A stretch of DNA of 64,000 nucleotides from Chitinophagaceae bacterium (GTDB lineage Bacteria > Bacteroidota > Bacteroidia > Chitinophagales > Chitinophagaceae), in assembly GCA_004028795.1 (NCBI GenBank), contig SAIW01000021.1, positions 19,283-83,282 of the forward strand, read 5' to 3'. Made by a program: the position numbers and the translations under genes. Under the pieces are notes generated by a model that ran no database searches, was not told where the DNA came from, and saw only the letters and a program-made list of their open reading frames with translations. Of the stretch, positions 49,956 through 58,295 are shown piece by piece (position 1 is the stretch's first letter; every line of letters starts with the position of its first letter).

Positions 49956-51113
49956 ATGAAAACAATTGTATCATTATTAATAATTCTTCTTTTAATAAGT
50001 TGCCATAATCAATCTCAAAACACAAAGGCAACTATTGAACAATATAAAATTGAAAATGCTGTTTCCTGTACAACTAATGGTTTAAATAAAGGAGACAGTA
50101 CGTTATACATGAATAATGGCGGTAAAGATTTCGATTCAACCATTGAAAATAAAATTACTGTTAATAAAATACCTGATGGCATGAAATTAATACCCGGTGG
50201 CACTTTTAGTATGGGAGGTGTTAACCCTGTTGGTATAAGTGATGGAGGACAAGAACCTATGAACGATGCAAGACATATACATAAAGTATATGTTGATGCA
50301 TTTTTTATGGATGAAACAGAAGTAACCAATAAGCAATTCGCCGCTTTTGTAAAAGCAACACATTATATAACGGTTGCTGAAAGAAAACCAACCAAAGAAG
50401 AATTTCCCAATGTGCCGGAAGATGCACTGGTAGCGGGCTCTGTTGTGTTTACACCACCTGCCCAACAGGTATCATTAAAAGATTACAGCCAATGGTGGAG
50501 TTATGTAACAGGGGCAGACTGGAAACATCCTGAAGGCCCGAACAGTAATATTTTGGGCAGAGAAAATTATCCTGTTGTACAAATAAGTTGGGAAGATGCG
50601 GTTGCTTATGCAAAATGGGCAGGTAAGCGTTTGCCGACTGAAGCTGAATGGGAGTTTGCAGCACGTGCAGGTATGGCAGGTAATTTATATACCTGGGGTA
50701 ATACGCTTAAACCGGATGGAAAATATATGGCTAATATTTTTGAAGGCAACTTCCCTTATAATGATAATTATGATGATGGTTTTGCAGGTACTGCACCCGT
50801 AAAAAGCTACCCTGCCAACAGGTACGGCTTATATGATTTAGCAGGCAATGTATGGGAATGGTGCAGCGATTGGTATAACGCCAATTATTACAGTGAATTA
50901 GCCAAACAAAATACAGTAGTTAAAAACCCTAAGGGACCTTCTATATCATTCGACCCGAATGAGCCTAATGCACAAAAGAAAGTGCAACGTGGTGGTTCAT
51001 TTTTATGTACAGATCAATACTGCACACGTTATATGGTTGGTACAAGAGGAAAAGGAGAGTGGCGTAGTGCTGCCAACCATATCGGTTTCAGGTGTGTGAA
51101 AGATGTAAAGTGA
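49956..51113 (+). CDS. Lipoprotein formylglycine-generating enzyme homologue (SUMF1 family)
   Basis: A 385-aa protein. A lipobox (LLISC, Cys16) marks it as an exported lipoprotein. The FGE-sulfatase domain covers about 75-385 (GMKLIPGGTFSMGG, TEVTNKQFAAFV, RLPTEAEWEFAARAG, GLYDLAGNVWEWCSDWY, GGSFLCTDQYCTRY, NHIGFRCVKD). The two Cys of the FGE active site, C351 and C356 (LCTDQYC, equivalent to the MCHRSYC region of human FGE), are present, unlike many SUMF1-like proteins such as GldK. True FGEs oxidise a Cys in sulfatases to formylglycine. No sulfatase lies in the window, so the client is elsewhere or the function differs. Confidence 0.85.
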   Translation: MKTIVSLLIILLLISCHNQSQNTKATIEQYKIENAVSCTTNGLNKGDSTLYMNNGGKDFDSTIENKITVNKIPDGMKLIPGGTFSMGGVNPVGISDGGQEPMNDARHIHKVYVDAFFMDETEVTNKQFAAFVKATHYITVAERKPTKEEFPNVPEDALVAGSVVFTPPAQQVSLKDYSQWWSYVTGADWKHPEGPNSNILGRENYPVVQISWEDAVAYAKWAGKRLPTEAEWEFAARAGMAGNLYTWGNTLKPDGKYMANIFEGNFPYNDNYDDGFAGTAPVKSYPANRYGLYDLAGNVWEWCSDWYNANYYSELAKQNTVVKNPKGPSISFDPNEPNAQKKVQRGGSFLCTDQYCTRYMVGTRGKGEWRSAANHIGFRCVKDVK

Positions 51114-51641
51114 TTATTGAACAAGGTTAGTAAAGGCTTTAATAAAGCTATTCAAGTTTTCTACTGTTGTTTTATCTGTCAGCATTCCTTTTTCGTTCAT
51201 CTTTCCTTTAATGCCTTGAATTAATAATGTGGTTGCTTCAGTGAACCTTGCTGATAATGTTTGCATGATTAACTGCAACTCTGCATGACCTTTTTGCCCA
51301 TGTGCCGATGCTGTTATAATGCCTAAAGGTTTATCTGTAAATACCATGGTTGCCACACACCATTCCAGACAATTCTTTAAACCACTTGGTATGCTGAAAA
51401 CATATTCGGGTGTGCAGATAAGCACTGCATCTGCATTGGCAATTGATTGTCTGAATGATTGAATAATTGCAGGAGGATTATCTGCTGATAACTCCGGATT
51501 AAAATGTGGTAATGATTTTAATTCATTGAATACTGTACAACTGAAAATATTTTTCGTTTGTTGTACGAATAACCGAATCAATTTTTCATTAGATGAATTG
51601 CTACTTGCACTACCGTTAATGATGAAGATTTGTTTGAGCAT
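51114..51641 (-). CDS. NADPH-dependent FMN reductase-like protein
   Basis: A 175-aa flavodoxin-fold oxidoreductase. FMN-phosphate binding residues are in IFIINGSASSNSSNEKLIRLF (GS.S..S near the N-terminus) and CTPEYVFSIPSGLKNCLEWC holds the typical PEYxxxxPxxLKN motif. GIITASAHGQKGHAELQLIMQ is the third loop. It reduces quinones, flavins or chromate in relatives; the substrate is unknown. The start is the ATG at 51641, 6 bp past the stop of the upstream gene, so they are probably co-transcribed. Confidence 0.88.
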   Translation of the reverse strand: MLKQIFIINGSASSNSSNEKLIRLFVQQTKNIFSCTVFNELKSLPHFNPELSADNPPAIIQSFRQSIANADAVLICTPEYVFSIPSGLKNCLEWCVATMVFTDKPLGIITASAHGQKGHAELQLIMQTLSARFTEATTLLIQGIKGKMNEKGMLTDKTTVENLNSFIKAFTNLVQ

Positions 51642-51646
51642 TAAAT

Positions 51647-52333
51647 TTATAATAAACAATCACTAATAATTTCTCTGACCATACCTTTTAAAACATATTG
51701 ATTATAAGGGTCTTCTTTAATGTTATAAGTAGTTTTATAAAAAGCTATATTATGTTTTCGGTTGTCAATTAAAATCGCTGTCATTATCGAAGCTTTTTCT
51801 CTAACTATTATTTCTACTCCAATTGGAGAATTGATAGCATCTACAATTCCGAATAGAAATAAATTAATAATTTGAGCTTTGATTCGTTCATTTATAAAAT
51901 TTGTTGAAGTTCTCGAGAAACCTGAGTTTAGTATTATAAGACTATAATGGTAACCTGCCTTGTTTACTTGATTAATGAGAGAATCATTAATCACTATTTT
52001 TTTTAAAGATGAAATTGAATTGTAAGAGTTTGTATGTTCAATTATTGAGTTCTTGATTTTTTCTTGGTCTTCTAAAGGCACACTTTTATAAATATGATTA
52101 ATTGATTCCGGAAAAACATCTTGCAAAGCTTTGTTAATAGATGTTTCAGCAAGTTGGCTTGACATTAAGTTGAGTTCTAAACTATCTTCTTTTGATATTG
52201 AATATACATTTGTAATTGGAGTAAGAATGCATACACTGTCAATGGAAATACCTTTTCTCAAAAACAATTTCTTTTTCTGACCAAAACAGTTTATTGAAAG
52301 AAAAATCAAGAAAATAAAGATTAACCTATTCAT
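51647..52333 (-). CDS. Secreted protein of unknown function
   Basis: A 228-aa exported protein. From the ATG at 52333 a signal peptide runs about 1-18 (RLIFIFLIFLSINCFGQ). The mature part is mixed alpha/beta with no motif that I recognise (phrases such as VCILTPITNVYSIS, AETSINKALQDVFPESINHIY, GVEIIVREKASIMTAILIDNRKHNIAFYKTTYN). It lies between the araA terminator and the flavin reductase, and runs into the latter with a 5-bp gap. Its function cannot be assigned. Confidence 0.6.
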   Translation of the reverse strand: MNRLIFIFLIFLSINCFGQKKKLFLRKGISIDSVCILTPITNVYSISKEDSLELNLMSSQLAETSINKALQDVFPESINHIYKSVPLEDQEKIKNSIIEHTNSYNSISSLKKIVINDSLINQVNKAGYHYSLIILNSGFSRTSTNFINERIKAQIINLFLFGIVDAINSPIGVEIIVREKASIMTAILIDNRKHNIAFYKTTYNIKEDPYNQYVLKGMVREIISDCLL

Positions 52334-52387
52334 ACATTGTACATTAATAATCAAATTTATTCGAATACTTAATATGAATTCTTTTCA

Positions 52388-52425
52388 TAAAAAATGCTCC
52401 TCAAACGAGAAGCATTTTATTATTC
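52388..52425 (-). terminator. Terminator of araA
   Basis: AAAATGCT-CCTC-AAAC-GAGA-AGCATTTT forms a long stem 42-80 nt past the araA stop on the minus strand, with T-rich flanks. It ends the arabinose operon. Confidence 0.75.
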
Positions 52426-52426
52426 A

Positions 52427-52456
52427 GATTTCTCAGGCAAGAACCTTCGAAATGAC
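52427..52456 (-). repeat. Family B half element
   Basis: GATTTCTCAGGCAAGAACC followed by TTCGAAATGAC: the closing arm of the family B palindrome, without the opening GTCATTTCGAG arm. Confidence 0.65.
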
Positions 52457-52466
52457 AATAAGTTTA

Positions 52467-53972
52467 TTAACTCTTATTCAATTGATAATACACTTCGCCC
52501 CATTGCAATTCTTTTTTAAAGTTGTAGAGTTTCGTGTCTTCATTTATTAATACCAATTCAATACCAGCTATGGCTGCAAAATCTTCAAAGTATTCGCTTG
52601 TTAAATTCTGGCTATAGCCTGTATGGTGTGCTCCACCAGCTAATATCCATGCTGTGCAACCTGTATTCATATCGGGTAATGGTTTCCATAAAACCCTTGC
52701 TACAGGCAGCTTTGGTAAATCATTAGTTGCTTCAACAGCTTCTACTTCATTCACCAATAATCTAAAGCGGTTGCCCATATCTATAATAGAAGCATTTAAA
52801 CCTTTGCCGGCAGCCACATTAAATACCAAACGCACAGGATCTGCCTTGCCACCAATACCCAAAGGGTGCACTTCGCAACGTGGTTTTGCATTGGCAATTG
52901 AAGGGCAAATTTCCAACATATGAGAACCTAATACCATTTCATTATTCGGTTCGAAATGATAAGTATAATCTTCCATGAAAGAATTACCACCGGGTATACC
53001 ACTTGCCATTACTTTCATGGCACGTACCAATGCACTTACTTTCCAATCACCTTCGCCACCAAACCCGTAACCTGTAGCCATCATGCGTTGTGAAGGAATG
53101 CCCGGCAATTGTACCATGCCATGTAAATCTTCAAACGTGTCTGTATAGCCTTTATAATTACCTTCTTTTAAAAACTTAGCTAAACCTACTTCAATCTTTG
53201 CAGCTTCAATTAATGATTGGCGTTGATTGCCCTCTTTTTTCAAACTATCAACCAATGTGTAACTCGTTTCATACACATTAATCATATCATCAATTTCTTT
53301 TGTTGTGCTTGCATTAATAACAGCAACTAAATCGCCGATACCATGTGTATTTACTTCGTAACCGAATTTTAATTGAGCTTCTACTTTATCGCCATCTGTT
53401 ACTGCCACCTGACGCATATTATCTCCGAAGCGAACAAATTTTGCTCCCTGCCAATCGTACCATGCAGCAGCAGCCCTGCACCATATATTAATTTTTTGTT
53501 GCACCTGTTCATTTTCCCAATGGCCTGTAACAACCTTACGGTTTAAACGCATACGGCTAACCATAAAACCGAATTCTCTATCGCCGTGTGCAGATTGATT
53601 TAAGTTCATAAAGTCCATATCAATACTGCTCCAGGGGATATCGCGATTGAATTGTGTATGCAGTTGCAACATAGGTTTATGCAAAGCTTTCAATGCGTTA
53701 ATCCACATTTTAGCAGGAGAGAAGGTATGCATCCAGGCAATAATGCCAATGCAATTTTTAGTAATATTTGCGTCAGCTAAAGTGTTATAAATTTCATCAG
53801 GTGTTTTAACAACCGGTTTGTAAATAACCCTTACCGGAATATGTTTTGATTTATCGAATGTGTCTGCAATTTTTTGAGAATGTTCTGCTACCTGTCTTAA
53901 TGTTTCTTCGCCATATAAATGCTGGCTGCCTGTAATAAACCAAACTTCAAATTGTTTTAAATCGGGTATCAT
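52467..53972 (-). CDS. araA: L-arabinose isomerase
   Basis: Converts L-arabinose to L-ribulose, first step of arabinose use. The 501 aa start [32 protein letters not shown] and carry the Mn2+ and active-site residues seen in [55 protein letters not shown] and [15 protein letters not shown] (His). Length is normal. It is the last gene of the arabinose operon, 219 bp after galM with a family B palindrome in between (54033-54116). Confidence 0.97.
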   Translation of the reverse strand: MIPDLKQFEVWFITGSQHLYGEETLRQVAEHSQKIADTFDKSKHIPVRVIYKPVVKTPDEIYNTLADANITKNCIGIIAWMHTFSPAKMWINALKALHKPMLQLHTQFNRDIPWSSIDMDFMNLNQSAHGDREFGFMVSRMRLNRKVVTGHWENEQVQQKINIWCRAAAAWYDWQGAKFVRFGDNMRQVAVTDGDKVEAQLKFGYEVNTHGIGDLVAVINASTTKEIDDMINVYETSYTLVDSLKKEGNQRQSLIEAAKIEVGLAKFLKEGNYKGYTDTFEDLHGMVQLPGIPSQRMMATGYGFGGEGDWKVSALVRAMKVMASGIPGGNSFMEDYTYHFEPNNEMVLGSHMLEICPSIANAKPRCEVHPLGIGGKADPVRLVFNVAAGKGLNASIIDMGNRFRLLVNEVEAVEATNDLPKLPVARVLWKPLPDMNTGCTAWILAGGAHHTGYSQNLTSEYFEDFAAIAGIELVLINEDTKLYNFKKELQWGEVYYQLNKS

Positions 53973-54032
53973 GTTTTTGTTTTTTCTTTTGCCGGAAAGA
54001 AGGGAAGGCGTTACGAAAATTTATTTATGAAT

Positions 54033-54116
54033 GTCATTTCGAGATTGGGTTCTCGCCCAACGAGAAATCCTTTTATTATCTATGATGAGATTTCTCGGCA
54101 AGAACCTCGAAATGAC
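54033..54116. repeat. Family B palindromic repeat between galM and araA
   Basis: GTCATTTCGAGATTGGGTTC at the left end and GAACCTCGAAATGAC at the right end, with GAGAAATC and GATTTCTC as inner arms. The element can fold into a long hairpin. It interrupts the arabinose operon between galM and araA. Confidence 0.8.
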
Positions 54117-54130
54117 TACATTTTTTGAAC

Positions 54131-54143
54131 GTGTCACTTGTAC
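54131..54143 (+). repeat. Family A fragment
   Basis: GTGTCACTTGTAC is a short piece of the family A core, next to the family B palindrome. Confidence 0.4.
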
Positions 54144-54191
54144 TATTAGTTTTCATTGCAACTTTTTATCTTATCGTCTTACCGGCATATC

Positions 54192-55331
54192 TTACTTAGT
54201 TGAAAATTTATAAATAGTGGTTTGTTTATATGTTTCTCCGGGTTTTAAAATAGTTGTTGGAAATGTTGGCTCATTGGGGCTATCAGGAAAATGTTGTGTT
54301 TCTAAACAAAGAGCAGCGTGTTGTACATATTTCTGAGCATTTTTTGTATCAGCTAATTTGCCGTCTAAAAAATTACCAGAATAAAACTGAATGCCGGGTT
54401 CTGTTGTAAACACTTCCATTAATCTGCCGTTGGGTTGATAATATAAAGTTGCAATTTTCTCTAAGGCATTATCTTTTTTATTCAATACCCAGTTATGGTC
54501 GTAGCCGCCTTTAACCTGTGCAATTTCTTTTCCGATTAATTTGGGAGAAGTAAAATCCATCGGAATTCCTTTTACTGCCTCAATTTTTCCGGTAGGTATT
54601 AACGCATCATTTACAGGTGTATAATTATCCGCAGCCAACATTAATTCATGATTCAGAATTGTTGAATCTTTACCTGCTGATAAATTATAATAAGCATGAT
54701 TGGTTAGGTTAAGCGGTGTTGCTTTGTCGGTAGTGGCTGTATAATCAATCTTTACACTGTTATCACTCGTAAAAGTATAAACAACTTCAACGTGTAAATT
54801 ACCGGGATAACCCTCTTCGCCATCTTTACTGTTGTAGGTAAGTTTTAAACTGCTGTCACCTGCAAGCTTTTCTGCTTTCCAAACAACTTTATCATATCCT
54901 TTTCTTCCACCATGTAAACTGTTTCCGTGGTCGTTACCGGCTAAGGTATATTCCTTACCATCTAAAGTAAACTTACCTTTTGCAATACGGTTACCATAAC
55001 GGCCGATTAACGCACCAAAGTAAGGGTTAGTTCTTTGCTGATAGCCTTGTAATGAGTTATAACCTAAAACAACATCTCCCAATACACCGCTTTTATCAGG
55101 AACCATTAACTTGGTAATAGTTCCGCCATAATTTATAATTGAAATGCTGGCACCGCTTGGGTTTGCAATAGTATATTCAGTTACAGGCAAACTATCGGCT
55201 GTACCAAAAGGCTTTTCTGTAATGCTGAATTTTTTGGGTGCTGTATCTGTATTTGATGCAGGCTTGTTATTACCGCATGCAGTTGCTGCAATAAGCGATA
55301 ATAACAGAATGAATGTGTTTGTTTTTTTCAT
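54192..55331 (-). CDS. galM: Aldose 1-epimerase (mutarotase), exported lipoprotein form
   Basis: Interconverts alpha and beta anomers of aldoses. The 379 aa begin with a lipoprotein signal (LLSLIAATACGN, Cys19). Catalytic His are in NRIAKGKFTLDGKEYTLAGNDHGNSLHGG and NLTNHAYYNLSA; the base Glu is in EPGIQFYSGNFLDG. In this context it probably acts on L-arabinose in the periplasm before import. It lies 10 bp after the GH127 gene on the same strand, so the two are co-transcribed. Confidence 0.93.
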   Translation of the reverse strand: MKKTNTFILLLSLIAATACGNNKPASNTDTAPKKFSITEKPFGTADSLPVTEYTIANPSGASISIINYGGTITKLMVPDKSGVLGDVVLGYNSLQGYQQRTNPYFGALIGRYGNRIAKGKFTLDGKEYTLAGNDHGNSLHGGRKGYDKVVWKAEKLAGDSSLKLTYNSKDGEEGYPGNLHVEVVYTFTSDNSVKIDYTATTDKATPLNLTNHAYYNLSAGKDSTILNHELMLAADNYTPVNDALIPTGKIEAVKGIPMDFTSPKLIGKEIAQVKGGYDHNWVLNKKDNALEKIATLYYQPNGRLMEVFTTEPGIQFYSGNFLDGKLADTKNAQKYVQHAALCLETQHFPDSPNEPTFPTTILKPGETYKQTTIYKFSTK

Positions 55332-55341
55332 CTTGCAATGT

Positions 55342-57363
55342 TTAATTGTTTTTTGAAGCTGTTATAATATCCAGATTGGTTATTTTATTAGGCATCCAGA
55401 TTATCATTTCGCCTTTACCTCTGTTAGCCCAGGAATAATAGGGTATAGCAGTAAAGTCTTTTATTGTTGTTGAAACATTTAGTCCTTTATCATCAACATC
55501 AATAACAGGAATGGAAGCCTTAATAACAGTAACACCATTTAATAAATTCGGTTGAAATGCTGTTGTGAAAGATGTATTTGCGGGAAGAATAATATTTGAT
55601 GTTTTACCATTATTATCTGCAAATTCTGCACAATACACTAATGGCCCGCGTTGTAAAGCTGTTTTACCAATATTGCCTTTAATATTTTTATTAGATGCTA
55701 TTTGCTGAACAGGCATGGGTAAACTCATTGCAACAACATCACCTTGCTTCCATAATTTTTTAATAACTGCATAACCGTTTTGAACTGCATAATCAACATC
55801 ATTACCATTTACTGTTATTTTTATTTTGTCATTTGTATTGTTGATAAAAGCATATAAATCACTCGGCACAGCTTCTCCTTTAGCCCAACCGGGTATGCGA
55901 AGCATTAAAGAAAATTCAGTTGCATTGTTGGGATTAATGATAAACTTTAAATCTCCATTCCACGGGTAATTATTTTGTTGTTCAATAGCAACCTGTTTAC
56001 CATTTACATTTAAAGAAGTATTGCTGTTAATGAACAGATTCACAAACAGCTTATCGTTCTGTTGTGCATACACATAACCCGGAATTGATGGAATTAATCT
56101 AACCAGATTGGTAGGGCAGCAACTGCATTCAAACCAACCACTGCGGGCATTCTCCATATCTGCATGAGAAAAATTATTCTTTACCTGCATGGCATTGGTA
56201 TAGAAGAAGGATTTGCCATCTAACCCTATTCCTGAAATAACATTGTTGTATAAAATCTTTTCCAGTACATCAATGTATTTGCTTTCTCCATGTAATAAAA
56301 ACATGCGTTGGTTCCAATACACATTAGCTATGGCTGCACAGGTTTCATTGTATGCCGTTTCATTAGGTAATTCATAATTATCGCCATAACGTTCACCACT
56401 GCCAACAGCACCGGCACCACCCTGCACATACATTTTCTTTGTAACGAAGTTTACCCAAATGCTGTCAATAGCAGCTAATAGTTTTTTATCATCTGTCATA
56501 GCAGCAACATCTGCTACTGCTGAATATAAATAGCCTGCTCTTACAGCATGACCTTCAGCTTCTTTCTGTTGTTCAACAGGAATATTATCCTGCCAGTACG
56601 CACCGTTTTTCCAAGGGTCTTTGCTTTTAATATCATAACCATTATAATGGCCTCTCTCTTCAATAAAATATTTAGCTGTGTTTAAATATGCTGACTTACC
56701 TGTTATACGGTACAATTTCACCAAACCCATTTCAATAATTTCATGACCCGGGGCAACATGTTTTTTATCAGGGCCGAAAACACTGCAAACCAAATCGGCA
56801 TTCTTCAATGCTATATTCAATAAATTTCTTTTGCCTGTAGCTTTAAAGTGAGCAGCAGCAGCTTCATACAAATGCCCTGCATTGTATAACTCATGGCTTA
56901 ATTCTCTTTCTTTTTCCCAACGTTCTTTACCTGCCCATACATGGGCAGCAGCAGGGTTAATAGTTCTTGCTGTGTAGAGATAACCATCTGCTTCCTGAGC
57001 CTTTGCTATTTTATCAATTAATGTATCTATATAAGCAGCAAGCTTGGCATCGGGAAATAAGCTTAGAGAAAAAGAAGCACCTTCAATAGTTTTATAAATA
57101 TCCGTATCATCAAAAGGGTAGGTAGTACAGAATTTACCGCTTTTGGCGGCAGCCATTTCAAAGTTTTTTACTCTGCCTGTGCTTTCGCATCTGTCAAAAG
57201 ATGCGGGAATAGTTACTGTTTGATTTATTTTAATACGAGGACTCCAGAAATTATCTGTCAACTTCACTTTAGTAAAATCAACCGGCTGAATAGTATAATC
57301 CATTTGTTGTGCTTCTGCCGAAACACTTAAAGCAATAACGGAGCTCAATAAAATTTTTTTCAT
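55342..57363 (-). CDS. GH127-family beta-L-arabinofuranosidase
   Basis: Releases L-arabinose from beta-L-arabinofuranosides. The 673 aa have a signal peptide (about 1-18, ILLSSVIALSVSAEA), then the (alpha/alpha)6 barrel. Zn2+-binding and nucleophile residues of GH127 are visible: the Glu-x-Cys pair in YNETCAAIANVYW (about residue 340) and the CC pair in GWFECSCCPTNLVRLIPS (about residue 425). The C-terminal beta domains are complete. It heads the GH127-galM pair and lies 204 bp after araD, across family A and B repeats. In the operon it feeds L-arabinose into AraA. Confidence 0.92.
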   Translation of the reverse strand: MKKILLSSVIALSVSAEAQQMDYTIQPVDFTKVKLTDNFWSPRIKINQTVTIPASFDRCESTGRVKNFEMAAAKSGKFCTTYPFDDTDIYKTIEGASFSLSLFPDAKLAAYIDTLIDKIAKAQEADGYLYTARTINPAAAHVWAGKERWEKERELSHELYNAGHLYEAAAAHFKATGKRNLLNIALKNADLVCSVFGPDKKHVAPGHEIIEMGLVKLYRITGKSAYLNTAKYFIEERGHYNGYDIKSKDPWKNGAYWQDNIPVEQQKEAEGHAVRAGYLYSAVADVAAMTDDKKLLAAIDSIWVNFVTKKMYVQGGAGAVGSGERYGDNYELPNETAYNETCAAIANVYWNQRMFLLHGESKYIDVLEKILYNNVISGIGLDGKSFFYTNAMQVKNNFSHADMENARSGWFECSCCPTNLVRLIPSIPGYVYAQQNDKLFVNLFINSNTSLNVNGKQVAIEQQNNYPWNGDLKFIINPNNATEFSLMLRIPGWAKGEAVPSDLYAFINNTNDKIKITVNGNDVDYAVQNGYAVIKKLWKQGDVVAMSLPMPVQQIASNKNIKGNIGKTALQRGPLVYCAEFADNNGKTSNIILPANTSFTTAFQPNLLNGVTVIKASIPVIDVDDKGLNVSTTIKDFTAIPYYSWANRGKGEMIIWMPNKITNLDIITASKNN

Positions 57364-57437
57364 GTTTAACCTTGATTTAAAGATTAAAAATTTTCAATTT
57401 TTTTTATAGTACAAACTTTCTGTTATTAATTATACTT

Positions 57438-57464
57438 CTGTTGCGTCGCACTCTTGTACGTTCT
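57438..57464 (+). repeat. Family A dispersed repeat, uninterrupted copy
   Basis: CTGTTGCGTCGCAC followed by TCTTGTACGTTCT. This copy has neither palindrome and serves as the reference empty site for the interrupted copies at 49833-49894 and 12017-12098. Confidence 0.8.
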
Positions 57465-57475
57465 AATCTTTATTC

Positions 57476-57559
57476 GTCATTTCGAGATTGGGTTCTTGCC
57501 CAACGAGAAATCTCTTCATTAAAGCAATGAGATTTCTCGGCACGAACCTTCGAAATGAC
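57476..57559. repeat. Family B palindromic repeat between araD and the GH127 gene
   Basis: GTCATTTCGAGATTGGGTTC to GAACCTTCGAAATGAC, with inner arms GAGAAATCTC and GAGATTTCTC. It is the best preserved copy and about 85 percent identical to the one at 54033-54116. Confidence 0.85.
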
Positions 57560-57567
57560 GGAGAAAA

Positions 57568-58275
57568 TCATTGTCCATAATAACTATCAGGTCCATGTTT
57601 GCGTTCAAAATGTTTTCTTATCAAAGCATCTTTTAAACGCGGTGCTTTCGGATTAATCTGTTCAGTAAATAAAGCCATCTTGGCTATTTGTTCTAATACA
57701 GCACTGTTGTGTACAGCTTTATCTGCATTCTTACCCCAGGTAAAAGGGGCATGATTGCCAACCAAAACCATTTCTACTTCTTTATAATCTAATCCACGTT
57801 CTTTAAAACAATTAATTATCTGAAAACCTGTTTCATATTCGTAATTTCCTTTAATCATTTCATCGCTCATTGGCGGTGCACAAGGAATATCAACGGTATT
57901 ATAATCTGCATGTGTAGTGCCAAAGATGGGAATATCACGTTGGCTTTGAGCCCATGCTGTTGCGTAAGTTGAATGTGTATGAACTATTCCGCCAATGCCC
58001 TTCCAATGTTTGTATAAAACAGCATGTGTTTTGGTATCAGATGAGGGGCGTAAGTTTCCTTCAACAGTATTGCCATCAAAGTCAACAATTACCATGTCAT
58101 CAACTTTCAGTTTCTCATAAGGAACCCCGCTCGGCTTAATAGCAAATACACCTAATTCATGGTCTGCTTCACTTACATTTCCAAAAGTGAATAATACCAA
58201 ACCCAATTCAGGTAATTGGATATTGCCTTTGTAAGCCGCTTCTTTTATATGTTGAAATTTGCTTATCTGAACCAT
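57568..58275 (-). CDS. araD: L-ribulose-5-phosphate 4-epimerase
   Basis: Converts L-ribulose-5-phosphate to D-xylulose-5-phosphate, the entry to the pentose phosphate pathway. The 235 aa belong to the class II aldolase fold. The Zn2+ His are in GGIVHTHSTYATAWAQ (HTH) and in VLVGNHAPFTWGK (His). The substrate loop GNTVEGNLRPSSDTKTH is present. Length fits AraD. It lies 20 bp after araB on the same strand. Confidence 0.95.
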   Translation of the reverse strand: MVQISKFQHIKEAAYKGNIQLPELGLVLFTFGNVSEADHELGVFAIKPSGVPYEKLKVDDMVIVDFDGNTVEGNLRPSSDTKTHAVLYKHWKGIGGIVHTHSTYATAWAQSQRDIPIFGTTHADYNTVDIPCAPPMSDEMIKGNYEYETGFQIINCFKERGLDYKEVEMVLVGNHAPFTWGKNADKAVHNSAVLEQIAKMALFTEQINPKAPRLKDALIRKHFERKHGPDSYYGQ

Positions 58276-58295
58276 GATTTATTGGATTGAAATGA

